Positions 8,538 to 16,051 of a DNA stretch of 48,120 bases are shown in pieces (position 1 is the first letter of the stretch; each line of letters starts with the position of its first letter). A model generated the notes under the pieces. That model was not told the DNA's origin. It saw only the letters and a program-made list of their open reading frames with translations, and did no database searches. The translations under genes were made by a program, and so were the position numbers. The DNA comes from Rhodobacteraceae bacterium HLUCCA08 (GTDB lineage Bacteria; Pseudomonadota; Alphaproteobacteria; Rhodobacterales; Rhodobacteraceae): assembly GCA_001314655.1 (NCBI GenBank), contig LJSF01000026.1, positions 1 through 48,120 on the forward strand, written 5' to 3'.

Positions 8538-8545
8538 AACACGTC

Positions 8546-8627
8546 GCGCAAAAGTGGGCACCGGTTTTGCGCTACTCGGACGTGCGATAACAAAGCGTTG
8601 GAGCATGTCCGGCGAATCCCGTTCGCC
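8546..8627. repeat. RIME-like palindromic intergenic element (three consecutive stem-loops)
   Basis: Directly after the FadJ-like gene are three inverted repeats in a row. Arms GCGCAAAA (8546-8553) and TTTTGCGC (8565-8572) flank GTGGGCACCGG. GGACGTGC (8578-8585) pairs with GCATGTCC (8603-8610) with one G-U. GGCGAA (8611-8616) pairs with TTCGCC (8622-8627). The first hairpin and the following ATAACAAAGCGTTGGAGCAT resemble, from memory, the RIME family of intergenic mosaic elements in Rhizobiales and relatives. It may also act as a transcript terminator between convergent genes. No second copy was seen in this window. Confidence 0.55.
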
Positions 8628-8646
8628 GTGACAGGCACTGGCCGCG

Positions 8647-8862
8647 TCAGCCCAGGATCACCCCGACCAGGACGCAGCCCAGGCCGATCATCGACACGAA
8701 GAAGGCCCCCAGGTTCAGCGGCATGGCCGTTTGCACCGCCGCCTTCAGTTCCTCGTCCGACAGGTTTGCCTTGCGGGCGCGGCCGACCCGCAGCGCGCTG
8801 AGCACGATCCCGGCAAGTCCCAGCGCCGACAGCACCGCGCCGATCCAGATCAGGGTTTCCAT
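8647..8862 (-). CDS. small two-helix membrane protein, unknown function
   Basis: The 71-residue protein starting METLIWIG has two hydrophobic helices, about residues 4-24 and 48-70, joined by a short charged loop (GRARKANLSDEELKAAVQ). I chose the ATG at 8860-8862 because the upstream 21-codon extension is Arg-rich and would precede the first helix with no ribosome-binding site. The gene is convergent with the FadJ-like gene and divergent from gapR. I do not recognise the family. It looks like one of the small conserved inner-membrane proteins of this bacterial group. Confidence 0.6.
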   Translation of the reverse strand: METLIWIGAVLSALGLAGIVLSALRVGRARKANLSDEELKAAVQTAMPLNLGAFFVSMIGLGCVLVGVILG

Positions 8863-8996
8863 TCGCGCAGTCTCCCGTGTCGCGTCGATTGTCCGCGCCC
8901 TAGCGCGCCCGCGCTGCCGAGACAAGCCGCGGCGGCGCTTGTCTCTGGCCGACGCCGCCGCTAACAGGAGGCTCCACGCCAGCCCAGGAGACCCGA

Positions 8997-9257
8997 ATGT
9001 CCGATTCCTCGACCCCCGACAGCTATCGCGTCACCGCCGACGAGCTGCGCCAGTTCATCGAGCGGTTCGAGCGTCTGGAAGCCGAAAAGAAGGACATCGC
9101 CGACCAGCAGAAAGAGGTCATGGCCGAGGCCAAGGGGCGCGGCTATGACACCAAGGTGATGCGCAAGGTCATCGCCCTGCGCAAGCGCGATGCCGACGAC
9201 ATCGCCGAGGAAGAGGCGGTGCTGGAGATGTACAAATCCGCCCTGGGCATGGGCTGA
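8997..9257 (+). CDS. gapR: GapR-family nucleoid-associated protein (DUF2312)
   Basis: The 86-residue protein matches the DUF2312/UPF0335 family across its length, with ELRQFIERFERLEAEKKDIADQQKEV near the N-terminus and the KGRGYDTKVMRKVIALRK segment in the middle. In Caulobacter the family member GapR is an essential chromosome-structuring protein that clamps overtwisted, A/T-rich DNA and aids topoisomerases ahead of forks and RNA polymerase. The N-terminal half is a predicted long coiled helix used for dimerisation. A ribosome-binding site (CCAGGAG) lies 7 bases before the ATG. Family length is normally 80-90 residues, so the gene is complete. Confidence 0.85.
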   Translation: MSDSSTPDSYRVTADELRQFIERFERLEAEKKDIADQQKEVMAEAKGRGYDTKVMRKVIALRKRDADDIAEEEAVLEMYKSALGMG

Positions 9258-9288
9258 CCGGCCCGGACCGGCCCCGGCCTGCACCCGG

Positions 9289-10164
9289 TCAGGGCGCGAT
9301 GAAGGTGACGCCGGGCATCCGGGCGACCTCGAGCATGTCTTCGTCGTACAGCTCGGTCAGGTGGTCGATCATCGCCGCGTCCCAGCCCGGCAGATCGACC
9401 TCTTCCTCGACCTCGTCCTCCAGCGCGTAGCGTTCCAGGAAGGCCTGGATGATCCGGCGTTTCTGGACCTCGGTCTGTGGCGGATGGGTCTTGAGGTAGG
9501 TCAGGAACCGCTTCATCCCCTCGGGCGCCATGATCGCGTTCAGCAGGTCGAAACCGCCGGAAATCTTGGTCAACGGATCGACGCCCGAAATCTCGCGGAT
9601 CAATTGCGCCCAGATCAGCGGCGTGTCCTCCATGCACCAGACGGTCAGCGGCACGCCGGGCAGGGTGTCCTGGATCAGGGCGATCACCTCGGACCAGCGC
9701 AGGTCCTCGGGGTGCAGCCCGCACAGGAAGGCGCCGAGGTCCTTGTAATAGGATTTCTCGTAGACCGCCGGCAGCCAGGTGGCCGGGTTGCGGACCGACA
9801 GGCAAAGCTCCAGTTCGTCCTGCGGGAACAGCCCGCGCAGGGCGGACAGCTTGTAGGCGGCGCGGCCGTAGAAGATCCCGTCCTCGAAGATCCGGTTCGG
9901 GCCGCAGATGAAATTCTGAAAGCTCAGCACAAGTCGGGAGGCGCTGTCTTCGTCCAGGATCGCGTCGATCAGGATGTCGCGGGTCTCGGGGGCGGGGGCG
10001 CGACCGTCGAGGTTCTGGATCGTCTCCTCCAGCAGGCGCCGGTAGCGGCCCGGGCCCGGCACCTTGATGCCTTGTTGCGACAGCGGGTCGGAGTTCTTCA
10101 GCAGAGATTTCAACAGCCGGTCGCCGTCCGTGCATTCGGCGCCGATGTGATAGACGATCTGCAT
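9289..10164 (-). CDS. conserved hypothetical protein, possibly sulfotransferase-like fold
   Basis: The 291-residue protein begins MQIVYHIGAECTDGDRLLKS. It has no signal peptide or membrane segment and carries an acidic stretch near the C-terminus (EDEVEEEVDL). The opening strand followed by a nucleotide-loop-like turn, and the later LELCLSVRNPATWLPAVYEKSYY, resemble the general shape of sulfotransferase-like proteins, but no clear PAPS-binding motif is visible. It appears to be a protein restricted to this bacterial family. It is convergent with gapR and divergent from the tRNA-Thr gene. No function is assigned. Confidence 0.65.
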   Translation of the reverse strand: MQIVYHIGAECTDGDRLLKSLLKNSDPLSQQGIKVPGPGRYRRLLEETIQNLDGRAPAPETRDILIDAILDEDSASRLVLSFQNFICGPNRIFEDGIFYGRAAYKLSALRGLFPQDELELCLSVRNPATWLPAVYEKSYYKDLGAFLCGLHPEDLRWSEVIALIQDTLPGVPLTVWCMEDTPLIWAQLIREISGVDPLTKISGGFDLLNAIMAPEGMKRFLTYLKTHPPQTEVQKRRIIQAFLERYALEDEVEEEVDLPGWDAAMIDHLTELYDEDMLEVARMPGVTFIAP

Positions 10165-10280
10165 GAAGTCCGCTCGTTGGTGTTTCGCGACACTCTATGG
10201 CGCTTTCGCGGGCAGGAAAACCGTCTAATCGCCACCCGCTTCTTGCGCGCGTCGTGGCAAGCCAGTATTCCGCGGGGGGC

Positions 10281-10356
10281 GCCCCTATAGCTCAGCTGGT
10301 AGAGCAACTGATTTGTAATCAGTGGGTCGGGAGTTCGAGTCTCTCTGGGGGCACCA
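10281..10356 (+). tRNA. tRNA-Thr (anticodon TGT)
   Basis: This is a complete cloverleaf of 76 bases. The acceptor arm GCCCCTA pairs with TGGGGGC with one G-U. The D arm is GCTC/GAGC, and the anticodon arm is ACTGA/TCAGT around loop TTTGTAA with anticodon TGT at 10314-10316. The T arm contains GTTCGAGT. The CCA end is encoded (ACCA at 10353-10356). The anticodon UGU reads ACA and, by wobble, other threonine codons. The gene stands alone between a divergent hypothetical gene and the convergent NsrR-like regulator. Confidence 0.97.
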
Positions 10357-10423
10357 TCCAGGCCGGCATGCGGCGGGTCGGCGGGGCCTTGGCCGGGCCG
10401 TGTCCCCTGGCCGGCGCCGCGGA

Positions 10424-10900
10424 TCATGTGCCCGCCGTGCGCACCGAACAGGATCCGGACAGGGCAGGGCGCATCGCAAGCAGGTCCATCAGGCCGCAAT
10501 TGCCGCGCACCAGGTCATCCAGCGTCACCATGTCGAGTTCGTGATAGAACGCCTCGAGCGCGCGCACGATATACGAGCGCAAACGGCAGGTCGGCGCCAG
10601 CGGACAGGTGTTGCCCGCGTCGTCGAAGCATTCGGCGAAGGGGATGTCGGTCTCGAAGATCCGGAAGACCGCGCCGATCGAGATCCGGTCGGCCGGTTTC
10701 GCCAGCCGCAGGCCGCCGGAGCGTCCCCGCAGGGTTTCCAGATAGGCTTCGGCCTGCAATTGCTGGACCACGCGGGCGACATGGTTGATCGAGGCATTGC
10801 AGCGGTCGGCGATATCCGATGTGCGCACCAGCCGCCCGTCATTGACCGCGCAGAACATCAGGATGCGCGCCGCCAGGTTGGTTCGTGTCGTCAATCGCAT
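10424..10900 (-). CDS. nsrR: Rrf2-family regulator, NsrR-like nitric-oxide sensor
   Basis: The 158-residue Rrf2 protein has an N-terminal winged helix (about 1-65, MRLTTRTNLAARILMFCA) and the recognition region CNASINHVARVVQQL. Three cysteines, C91-x7-C99-x5-C105, fit the iron-sulfur ligand cluster of NsrR (E. coli C91/C96/C102, Streptomyces C93/C99/C105). NsrR binds a nitric-oxide-sensitive cluster and represses NO-defence genes. The gene is divergent from cydDC, and a motif in the shared intergenic region recurs before cydA. Control of the NO-tolerant bd oxidase is therefore a likely role, by inference. Cysteines after C105 (C135, C151) are probably not ligands. Confidence 0.75.
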   Translation of the reverse strand: MRLTTRTNLAARILMFCAVNDGRLVRTSDIADRCNASINHVARVVQQLQAEAYLETLRGRSGGLRLAKPADRISIGAVFRIFETDIPFAECFDDAGNTCPLAPTCRLRSYIVRALEAFYHELDMVTLDDLVRGNCGLMDLLAMRPALSGSCSVRTAGT

Positions 10901-10928
10901 CGGGCACCCTTCGGTTTTGCAGCTTTAT

Positions 10929-10944
10929 TCCGCATCCACGATAC
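10929..10944. promoter_or_regulatory. candidate Rrf2/NsrR operator in the nsrR-cydD intergenic region
   Basis: The 16 bases TCCGCATCCACGATAC contain the imperfect dyad GCATC-N3-GATAC. The same motif, matching at 13 of 16 positions and in the same orientation, lies before cydA at 14320. In both places an FNR-type box follows within 6-8 bases. The conservation and the adjacent Rrf2 gene make it a candidate NsrR-like operator. Confidence 0.45.
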
Positions 10945-10952
10945 CGGTTTCC

Positions 10953-10966
10953 TTGATCCAGATCAC
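10953..10966. promoter_or_regulatory. FNR/FnrL-type box upstream of cydDC
   Basis: TTGATCCAGATCAC matches the FNR consensus TTGAT-N4-ATCAA at nine of ten half-site bases. It lies about 56 bases upstream of the cydD start in the divergent nsrR-cydD region. FNR-family proteins activate high-affinity oxidases when oxygen is low. Confidence 0.6.
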
Positions 10967-11021
10967 GTCAAATCCGCATGACATGGCCTAAGAGGTCTGC
11001 ACCATCGGAAAGGTGCGGATG

Positions 11022-12653
11022 ATGAACGATCGCTCGAAACCCCGCGAGGGGGTGGCACAGGCGGCCCGCATGGGGGCCGCCTTGTCGGTCCTGGCGACCC
11101 TGGTCTGGCTTGCCCAGGCCTGGGTCATCGCGGCCGTTTTCGCAGCCCTTCTGGAGGGCGGCGGGCCTCGGATAACGATGAGCGTCCTGACGTTCCTGGC
11201 GCTTGGCCTTCTGCGGGCGGTCCTGAACCGTGGGGCACAGGCGGCGCTGAGCCATGCGGCCGAGGTCGAAATCCAGGCATTGCGGCACGACATCGCCGCC
11301 ACCGAGACCACGACCAACCAGGCGTCGGGTTTCGGCGGCGCCGGGTCGATCGCGGCCTTGCTCACCGATAAACTGGACGCGCTGCGTCCGTTTCTGCTGC
11401 GCTACGAACCCGCGCGGATGCGGGTGAGGGTGGTGCCCCTGGCGATCCTGGGGATCACGGCATGGCACAGCTGGGCGGCGGCGGTCGTCCTGCTGGCGGC
11501 GGGCCCGCTGATCCCGGTCTTCATGGCGCTTGTCGGATGGGCGGCCAAGGAGGCAAGCGCCCGGCAGATGGTCGAGATCGGATCGCTGAACGACCTGCTT
11601 GCGGATCGGTTGGCGGCATTGGCGGATCTTGTGCTGGTCGGCGCGGGTCCGCAGGTGGTCGACGGCTTCGCCACCGCGTCCGACGACCTTCGGCACCGGA
11701 CGATGGCGGTCCTGCGGATCGCCTTCCTGTCCTCTACCGTGCTGGAACTGTTCTCGGCCCTTGGCGTGGCGATGATCGCCGTCTGGGTCGGGTTCGCACT
11801 TCTGGGCGAAATCACCTGGGGCAGCTGGGGCGTGCCGCTGACGCCTTTCGCGGGGATCTACCTGCTGTTGCTGGCGCCCGATTTCTTTCAGCCGTTGCGG
11901 GATCTGGCCGCGGCCTGGCACGACAAATCCGCGGCCGATGCGGTACGCGACGATCTGGCTGCATGGCGCGGCGATGCGCGCCGGCCGATGCTCGGGACCG
12001 GGGCGGTCGCCCCGGCGGCCGCGTTTCGGGGCCTGGCCCTGCGGGACGTGCAGGTCGATCATGCAGACCGGCGCCTGCGGTTTCCCGACCTTGACATAGG
12101 CCCCGGCGACAGTCTTGCCATCACCGGGCCAAGCGGCGTGGGCAAGACGACCCTGCTGCGGATCATGGCGGGGCTGGAGCAGCCGACGCATGGCGCGGTC
12201 CTGCCGAACGGCGCCCCCTTGTCGGCCGCCCGGGCCGACGCCTGGCGCGCGTCCCTGGGCTGGATGCCGCAGATGCCGCATTTCCTGGGCCGCAGCCTGC
12301 GCCACAACATCGGCTTCGGCGCCCCGCTCGACGAAGGTGTTCTGCACCGGGCGCGGGTCGCGCCGGTCCTGGCCGGGTTGCCGGCGCAGGATCTGACGCC
12401 GCTTGGCGAAACCGGTGCCGGCCTGTCGGGAGGCGAGGCGCGCCGGGTGATGCTGGCGCGCGCGCTGCACCGCGATCCGGCCGTGCTTCTGGCGGATGAA
12501 CCGACGGCGGATCTCGATGCCCGGACCGCGACCGACATCATCGACGGTTTGCGCGCCTATGTCGCCGGGGGCGGCACGCTGATCACGACCACCCACGACC
12601 CAAGGCTGATGTCCCGGATGGACCGCGTCGTGTCGCTGGACCCGGACGCATGA
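11022..12653 (+). CDS. cydD: CydD subunit of the CydDC heme/thiol ABC exporter
   Basis: From the ATG at 11022 the protein has 543 residues (GTG 11013 and ATG 11019 are alternatives; GGAAAGG sits before them). The N-terminal half is a six-helix ABC exporter domain. The C-terminal ATPase has Walker A GPSGVGKTT, signature LSGGEARRV, Walker B VLLADEPTADL and an H-loop in TTTHDPRLM. CydDC exports cysteine and glutathione and binds heme. It is needed to assemble cytochrome bd in the membrane. The stop overlaps the cydC start by 4 bases (ATGA). Promoter elements upstream suggest low-oxygen and NO-linked control. Confidence 0.88.
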   Translation: MNDRSKPREGVAQAARMGAALSVLATLVWLAQAWVIAAVFAALLEGGGPRITMSVLTFLALGLLRAVLNRGAQAALSHAAEVEIQALRHDIAATETTTNQASGFGGAGSIAALLTDKLDALRPFLLRYEPARMRVRVVPLAILGITAWHSWAAAVVLLAAGPLIPVFMALVGWAAKEASARQMVEIGSLNDLLADRLAALADLVLVGAGPQVVDGFATASDDLRHRTMAVLRIAFLSSTVLELFSALGVAMIAVWVGFALLGEITWGSWGVPLTPFAGIYLLLLAPDFFQPLRDLAAAWHDKSAADAVRDDLAAWRGDARRPMLGTGAVAPAAAFRGLALRDVQVDHADRRLRFPDLDIGPGDSLAITGPSGVGKTTLLRIMAGLEQPTHGAVLPNGAPLSAARADAWRASLGWMPQMPHFLGRSLRHNIGFGAPLDEGVLHRARVAPVLAGLPAQDLTPLGETGAGLSGGEARRVMLARALHRDPAVLLADEPTADLDARTATDIIDGLRAYVAGGGTLITTTHDPRLMSRMDRVVSLDPDA

Positions 12654-14314
12654 GGCCGATGTTCGGGATCCTGCGCACCCTGTTGACGGGAGAGGTCCGC
12701 GCCTTTGCGCGCGGGCTGTCGTTGTCGCTGCTGGTGCTGGTGATGGGGGTCGGCCTGCTGGCGCTGTCGGGCTGGTTCATCACCGCCGCCGCCGCCGCCG
12801 GGATGGTCGGCCTGGGCACGCTGTTCAACGTCTTCGTCCCCTCGGCCATGGTGCGATTCCTGGCCCTTGGCCGGACGGCGGCGCGATATGGCGAACGGAT
12901 CACGACCCATGACGCGACCCTGCGCGCCCTGTCGACCCTGCGCGTGCGACTGTTGCGCGGTGTCTTGCGCGCGCCCTATCGGCAGCTTGAACGGTTGCGG
13001 GCCAGCGTCTTCCTGAACCGCGTGACGTCGGATGTGGACGCGCTGGATGGTCTGGCCCTGCGGCTGGTCCTGCCCGGTGCGGCAGGTCTGGCCGTCATCG
13101 GTCTGGCCGCGATCGCCGTTGGCGTGCTGGTGCATCCGGTGATCGGAGCGGTCATTGTCCTGGGGCACGGGATTGGTCCGATGCTGGTGTTCGCCTGGGG
13201 CCAGGCCCGGGCCGAGGCGCCGTCGCGCAGGGCGCGGGCCGGGATGCAGGCTTTGCGCAGCCGGGTGATCGACCTGATCGCCGCGCGCGAGGAGCTGATC
13301 GCCTTCGGCCAGTTGCCCGTGGCCCGGGCGGGCGTCGACCGGGCGGCCCGGTCCCTGTCGCAAAGCCAGGCCCGGATCGACCGCATCGAACGCCAAACCG
13401 GGTTCTGGCTCGATGTCATGGGCTGGGCCGTGGTCGCGGCGGCGCTGGGCATCGGCGCGTCGCTGGCGGACAGGGGCGACATTTCGGCGGCACAGGCGGC
13501 GATCGCCGTGTTCGCGTCGCTCGCCCTGGCCGAAGCGGTTGCCCCGGTGCGCCGGGCCTTGTCGGAGATCGGGCGCATGCGATCGGCCGCCCGGCGGATC
13601 GCGTCGATGCTCGAGGCCCGGAACAGGCCCGCGGCGGTGCGGATGGCCCCCGACGCCGCGCCGGTCCTGGTCGCCGAGGCGTTGACGGCGGCGCGGGACG
13701 GCGCCGCGACCCCGATCTTCGCACCGCTCGCCTTTTCGGTCGCCCCGGGACAGACCGTGGCGCTGACCGGCCGCAGCGGCTGCGGGAAATCGACCCTCCT
13801 GCTGATCGCGGCCGGGCAGCTTGCCCCGCTTGGCGGCGCGCTGCGGTTCGGCGGCGCGCCGGTTCACGAGATCGATGCCGAGCTGCGCAAAAGCCTGATC
13901 GCGATGGTCCCGCAACGGCATGCGCTGGTCGCCGGAACACTGGCCGAGAACCTGAGGCTGGCCGCCCCCGAGGCAACCGACGCGGATCTGTGGTCCGCGC
14001 TTGACGCCACGCAACTGGCCCGGACGGTGCGCACCAGGGGCGGGCTGGATCTGCGTCTGGGGTTCCGCGGGGCCGGCCTGTCGGGCGGCGAGGGGCGGCG
14101 GCTTGTCCTGGCGCGCGCGCTGTTGACCAGGCCGAAGCTGCTGTTGCTGGACGAACCGACCGAAGGTCTGGACGCGCCGACGGCGAAACGGGTGCTGCAG
14201 GGTCTGCGGGCCGCGCGTCCCGATGCGGCGATCCTGATGGCGGCGCATCGGCCCGAAGAGGTGGCGTTCGCCGATCGTTCGGTCACGCTGGACCACGCTG
14301 CGGTCGATCGCTGA
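12650..14314 (+). CDS. cydC: CydC subunit of the CydDC heme/thiol ABC exporter
   Basis: The 554-residue half-transporter partner of CydD has six predicted membrane helices in residues 1-300, including the early segment LVMGVGLLALSGWFITAAAAAG that is typical of CydC. The ATPase has Walker A GRSGCGKST, signature LSGGEGRRL and Walker B LLLLDEPTEGLD. The H-loop histidine is in AAHRPEEV. It overlaps cydD by 4 bases, so the two subunits are translated together. A gap of 118 bases to cydA holds a separate promoter region with an FNR box. Length agrees with the family (550-590). Confidence 0.88.
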   Translation: MRPMFGILRTLLTGEVRAFARGLSLSLLVLVMGVGLLALSGWFITAAAAAGMVGLGTLFNVFVPSAMVRFLALGRTAARYGERITTHDATLRALSTLRVRLLRGVLRAPYRQLERLRASVFLNRVTSDVDALDGLALRLVLPGAAGLAVIGLAAIAVGVLVHPVIGAVIVLGHGIGPMLVFAWGQARAEAPSRRARAGMQALRSRVIDLIAAREELIAFGQLPVARAGVDRAARSLSQSQARIDRIERQTGFWLDVMGWAVVAAALGIGASLADRGDISAAQAAIAVFASLALAEAVAPVRRALSEIGRMRSAARRIASMLEARNRPAAVRMAPDAAPVLVAEALTAARDGAATPIFAPLAFSVAPGQTVALTGRSGCGKSTLLLIAAGQLAPLGGALRFGGAPVHEIDAELRKSLIAMVPQRHALVAGTLAENLRLAAPEATDADLWSALDATQLARTVRTRGGLDLRLGFRGAGLSGGEGRRLVLARALLTRPKLLLLDEPTEGLDAPTAKRVLQGLRAARPDAAILMAAHRPEEVAFADRSVTLDHAAVDR

Positions 14315-14319
14315 CAAAA

Positions 14320-14335
14320 TCCGTATCTTCGATAC
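14320..14335. promoter_or_regulatory. candidate Rrf2/NsrR operator upstream of cydA
   Basis: TCCGTATCTTCGATAC contains the perfect dyad GTATC-TTC-GATAC and is the second copy of the motif found at 10929. It starts 5 bases after the cydC stop and is followed after 6 bases by an FNR-type box, the same composite layout as before cydDC. Confidence 0.5.
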
Positions 14336-14341
14336 ATGTTT

Positions 14342-14355
14342 TTGACCTGGATCAA
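14342..14355. promoter_or_regulatory. FNR/FnrL-type box upstream of cydA
   Basis: TTGACCTGGATCAA matches TTGAT-N4-ATCAA at nine of ten half-site bases. It lies 77 bases before the cydA ATG, giving cydABX its own low-oxygen promoter apart from cydDC. Confidence 0.65.
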
Positions 14356-14432
14356 GTCACGCATCCCGGAATCGTCATACGGGAGATAATCCGCATCACC
14401 GATGCGAATTTTGGCCATTCAAGGAGTTCACC

Positions 14433-16046
14433 ATGGAGATCGGACTGGTCGAGCTGTCACGCCTGCAATTCGCGCTGACGGCGATGTATCACTTCCTCTT
14501 CGTGCCGCTGACGCTGGGTCTGTCGATCCTCGTGGCGATCATGGAAACCGTCTATGTCATGACCAACCGCCCGATCTGGCGGCAGATGACGAAATTCTGG
14601 GGCACGCTGTTCGGCATCAACTTCGTTCTGGGCGTCGCAACCGGCATCACGATGGAATTCCAGTTCGGCATGAACTGGAGCTATTACAGCCATTATGTCG
14701 GCGACATCTTCGGGGCGCCGCTGGCGATCGAGGGGCTGATGGCCTTCTTCCTCGAAGCCACATTCGTCGGCCTGTTCTTCTTCGGCTGGGACAAGCTGAG
14801 CAAGGTGCAGCACATGGTGGTGGCCTGGCTGGTCGCCATCGGGTCGAACTTCTCGGCGCTGTGGATCCTGATCGCCAACGGCTGGATGCAGAACCCGGTG
14901 GGCGCGGAATTCAACCCCGACACGATGCGGATGGAGATGACCAGCTTCTTCGACGTGCTGTTCAACGAGGTGGCGCAGGCCAAGTTCGTGCATACGGTGT
15001 CGGCGGGATATGTCACGGCCTCGGTCTTTGTCCTTGGCGTGTCGGCGCTTTACCTGCTGCAGGACCGGCACAAGGACCTGGCCCGCCGGTCGATCGCGGT
15101 GGCGTCGGCCTTTGGCCTTGCGGCGGCGCTGTCGGTTGTCGTGCTGGGCGACGAGAGCGGCTATTCGGCCAGCCACACCCAGAAAATGAAACTCGCCGCG
15201 ATCGAGGGCATGTGGGACACCCATGACGCGCCGGCACCGTTCACCGTCATCGGCTTTCCCGACCAGGACGCGCGCGAGACGCATTACGCGGTCGAAATTC
15301 CCTGGGTGATGGGGTTGATCGGCACCCGGTCGCTGACGCAGGAAATCCCCGGCATCAACGAATTGGTCGCCGAATCCGCGCACAAGATCGAACGCGGCAT
15401 CATCGCCTATGACGCGCTGATGACCATCCGCGATCGGCGCGACGCCACCCCGCCAGAGGTGCGCGCCACCTTCGAGGCGCATTCCGACGATCTGGGCTAT
15501 GCCTTCCTGCTCAAGCGCTACGTCGACGATCCGCGCGATGCCACCGCCGAACAGATCCGGATGGCCGCCGACGATACCGTGCCCGGCGTGGCCCCGCTGT
15601 TCTGGGCGTTCCGGATCATGGTCGCGCTGGGCTTCAGCTTCATCGCGGTCATGGCCTATTTCTTCTGGCGCGCCTCGTTCCGGCGGATGCAATTCCCGCG
15701 CTGGTCGCTTTATGCCGCCGTCGCCATCATCCCGACGCCCTGGATCGCGGCCGAACTGGGCTGGTTCGTGGCCGAATTCGGCCGCCAGCCCTGGACCGTG
15801 GACGGGGTTCTGCCCACCGCGATGAGCGCCTCGCACCTGAGCATCGCCGATCTGCTGATCACCCTGGCCGGGTTCCTGATCTTCTACTCGGTGCTGTTCG
15901 TGATCGAGGTGAGCCTGATGGTGAAATACATCCGCAAGGGCCCGTTCCAGGATGTCGAAGAAACCGAGGCCTGGCAGGCCCGGCACGAAGCGCGGCTGCG
16001 CGCCGAAACCCCGGCGCCGGCCCTTGCCTCAACCCCCGCGGAGTAA
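14433..16046 (+). CDS. cydA: cytochrome bd ubiquinol oxidase subunit I
   Basis: The 537-residue membrane protein carries all main ligands of CydA, each offset by one from E. coli: H20 (heme b595), H187 (heme b558), and E100 and E108 on the proton path. The quinol-binding Q loop between helices 6 and 7 is of the long type, beginning KMKLAAIEGMWDTHD, and a conserved GRQPW motif follows later. The enzyme oxidises quinol and reduces oxygen to water with high affinity and resists nitric oxide. The ATG at 14433 has an AAGGAG site 6 bases upstream. It heads a cydA-cydB-cydX operon. Confidence 0.96.
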   Translation: MEIGLVELSRLQFALTAMYHFLFVPLTLGLSILVAIMETVYVMTNRPIWRQMTKFWGTLFGINFVLGVATGITMEFQFGMNWSYYSHYVGDIFGAPLAIEGLMAFFLEATFVGLFFFGWDKLSKVQHMVVAWLVAIGSNFSALWILIANGWMQNPVGAEFNPDTMRMEMTSFFDVLFNEVAQAKFVHTVSAGYVTASVFVLGVSALYLLQDRHKDLARRSIAVASAFGLAAALSVVVLGDESGYSASHTQKMKLAAIEGMWDTHDAPAPFTVIGFPDQDARETHYAVEIPWVMGLIGTRSLTQEIPGINELVAESAHKIERGIIAYDALMTIRDRRDATPPEVRATFEAHSDDLGYAFLLKRYVDDPRDATAEQIRMAADDTVPGVAPLFWAFRIMVALGFSFIAVMAYFFWRASFRRMQFPRWSLYAAVAIIPTPWIAAELGWFVAEFGRQPWTVDGVLPTAMSASHLSIADLLITLAGFLIFYSVLFVIEVSLMVKYIRKGPFQDVEETEAWQARHEARLRAETPAPALASTPAE

Positions 16047-16051
16047 GACAG

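Noticed and set aside
8546-8627. Hairpins considered as a CRISPR array remnant
   Set aside because: The stems differ from each other and there are no repeated spacers.
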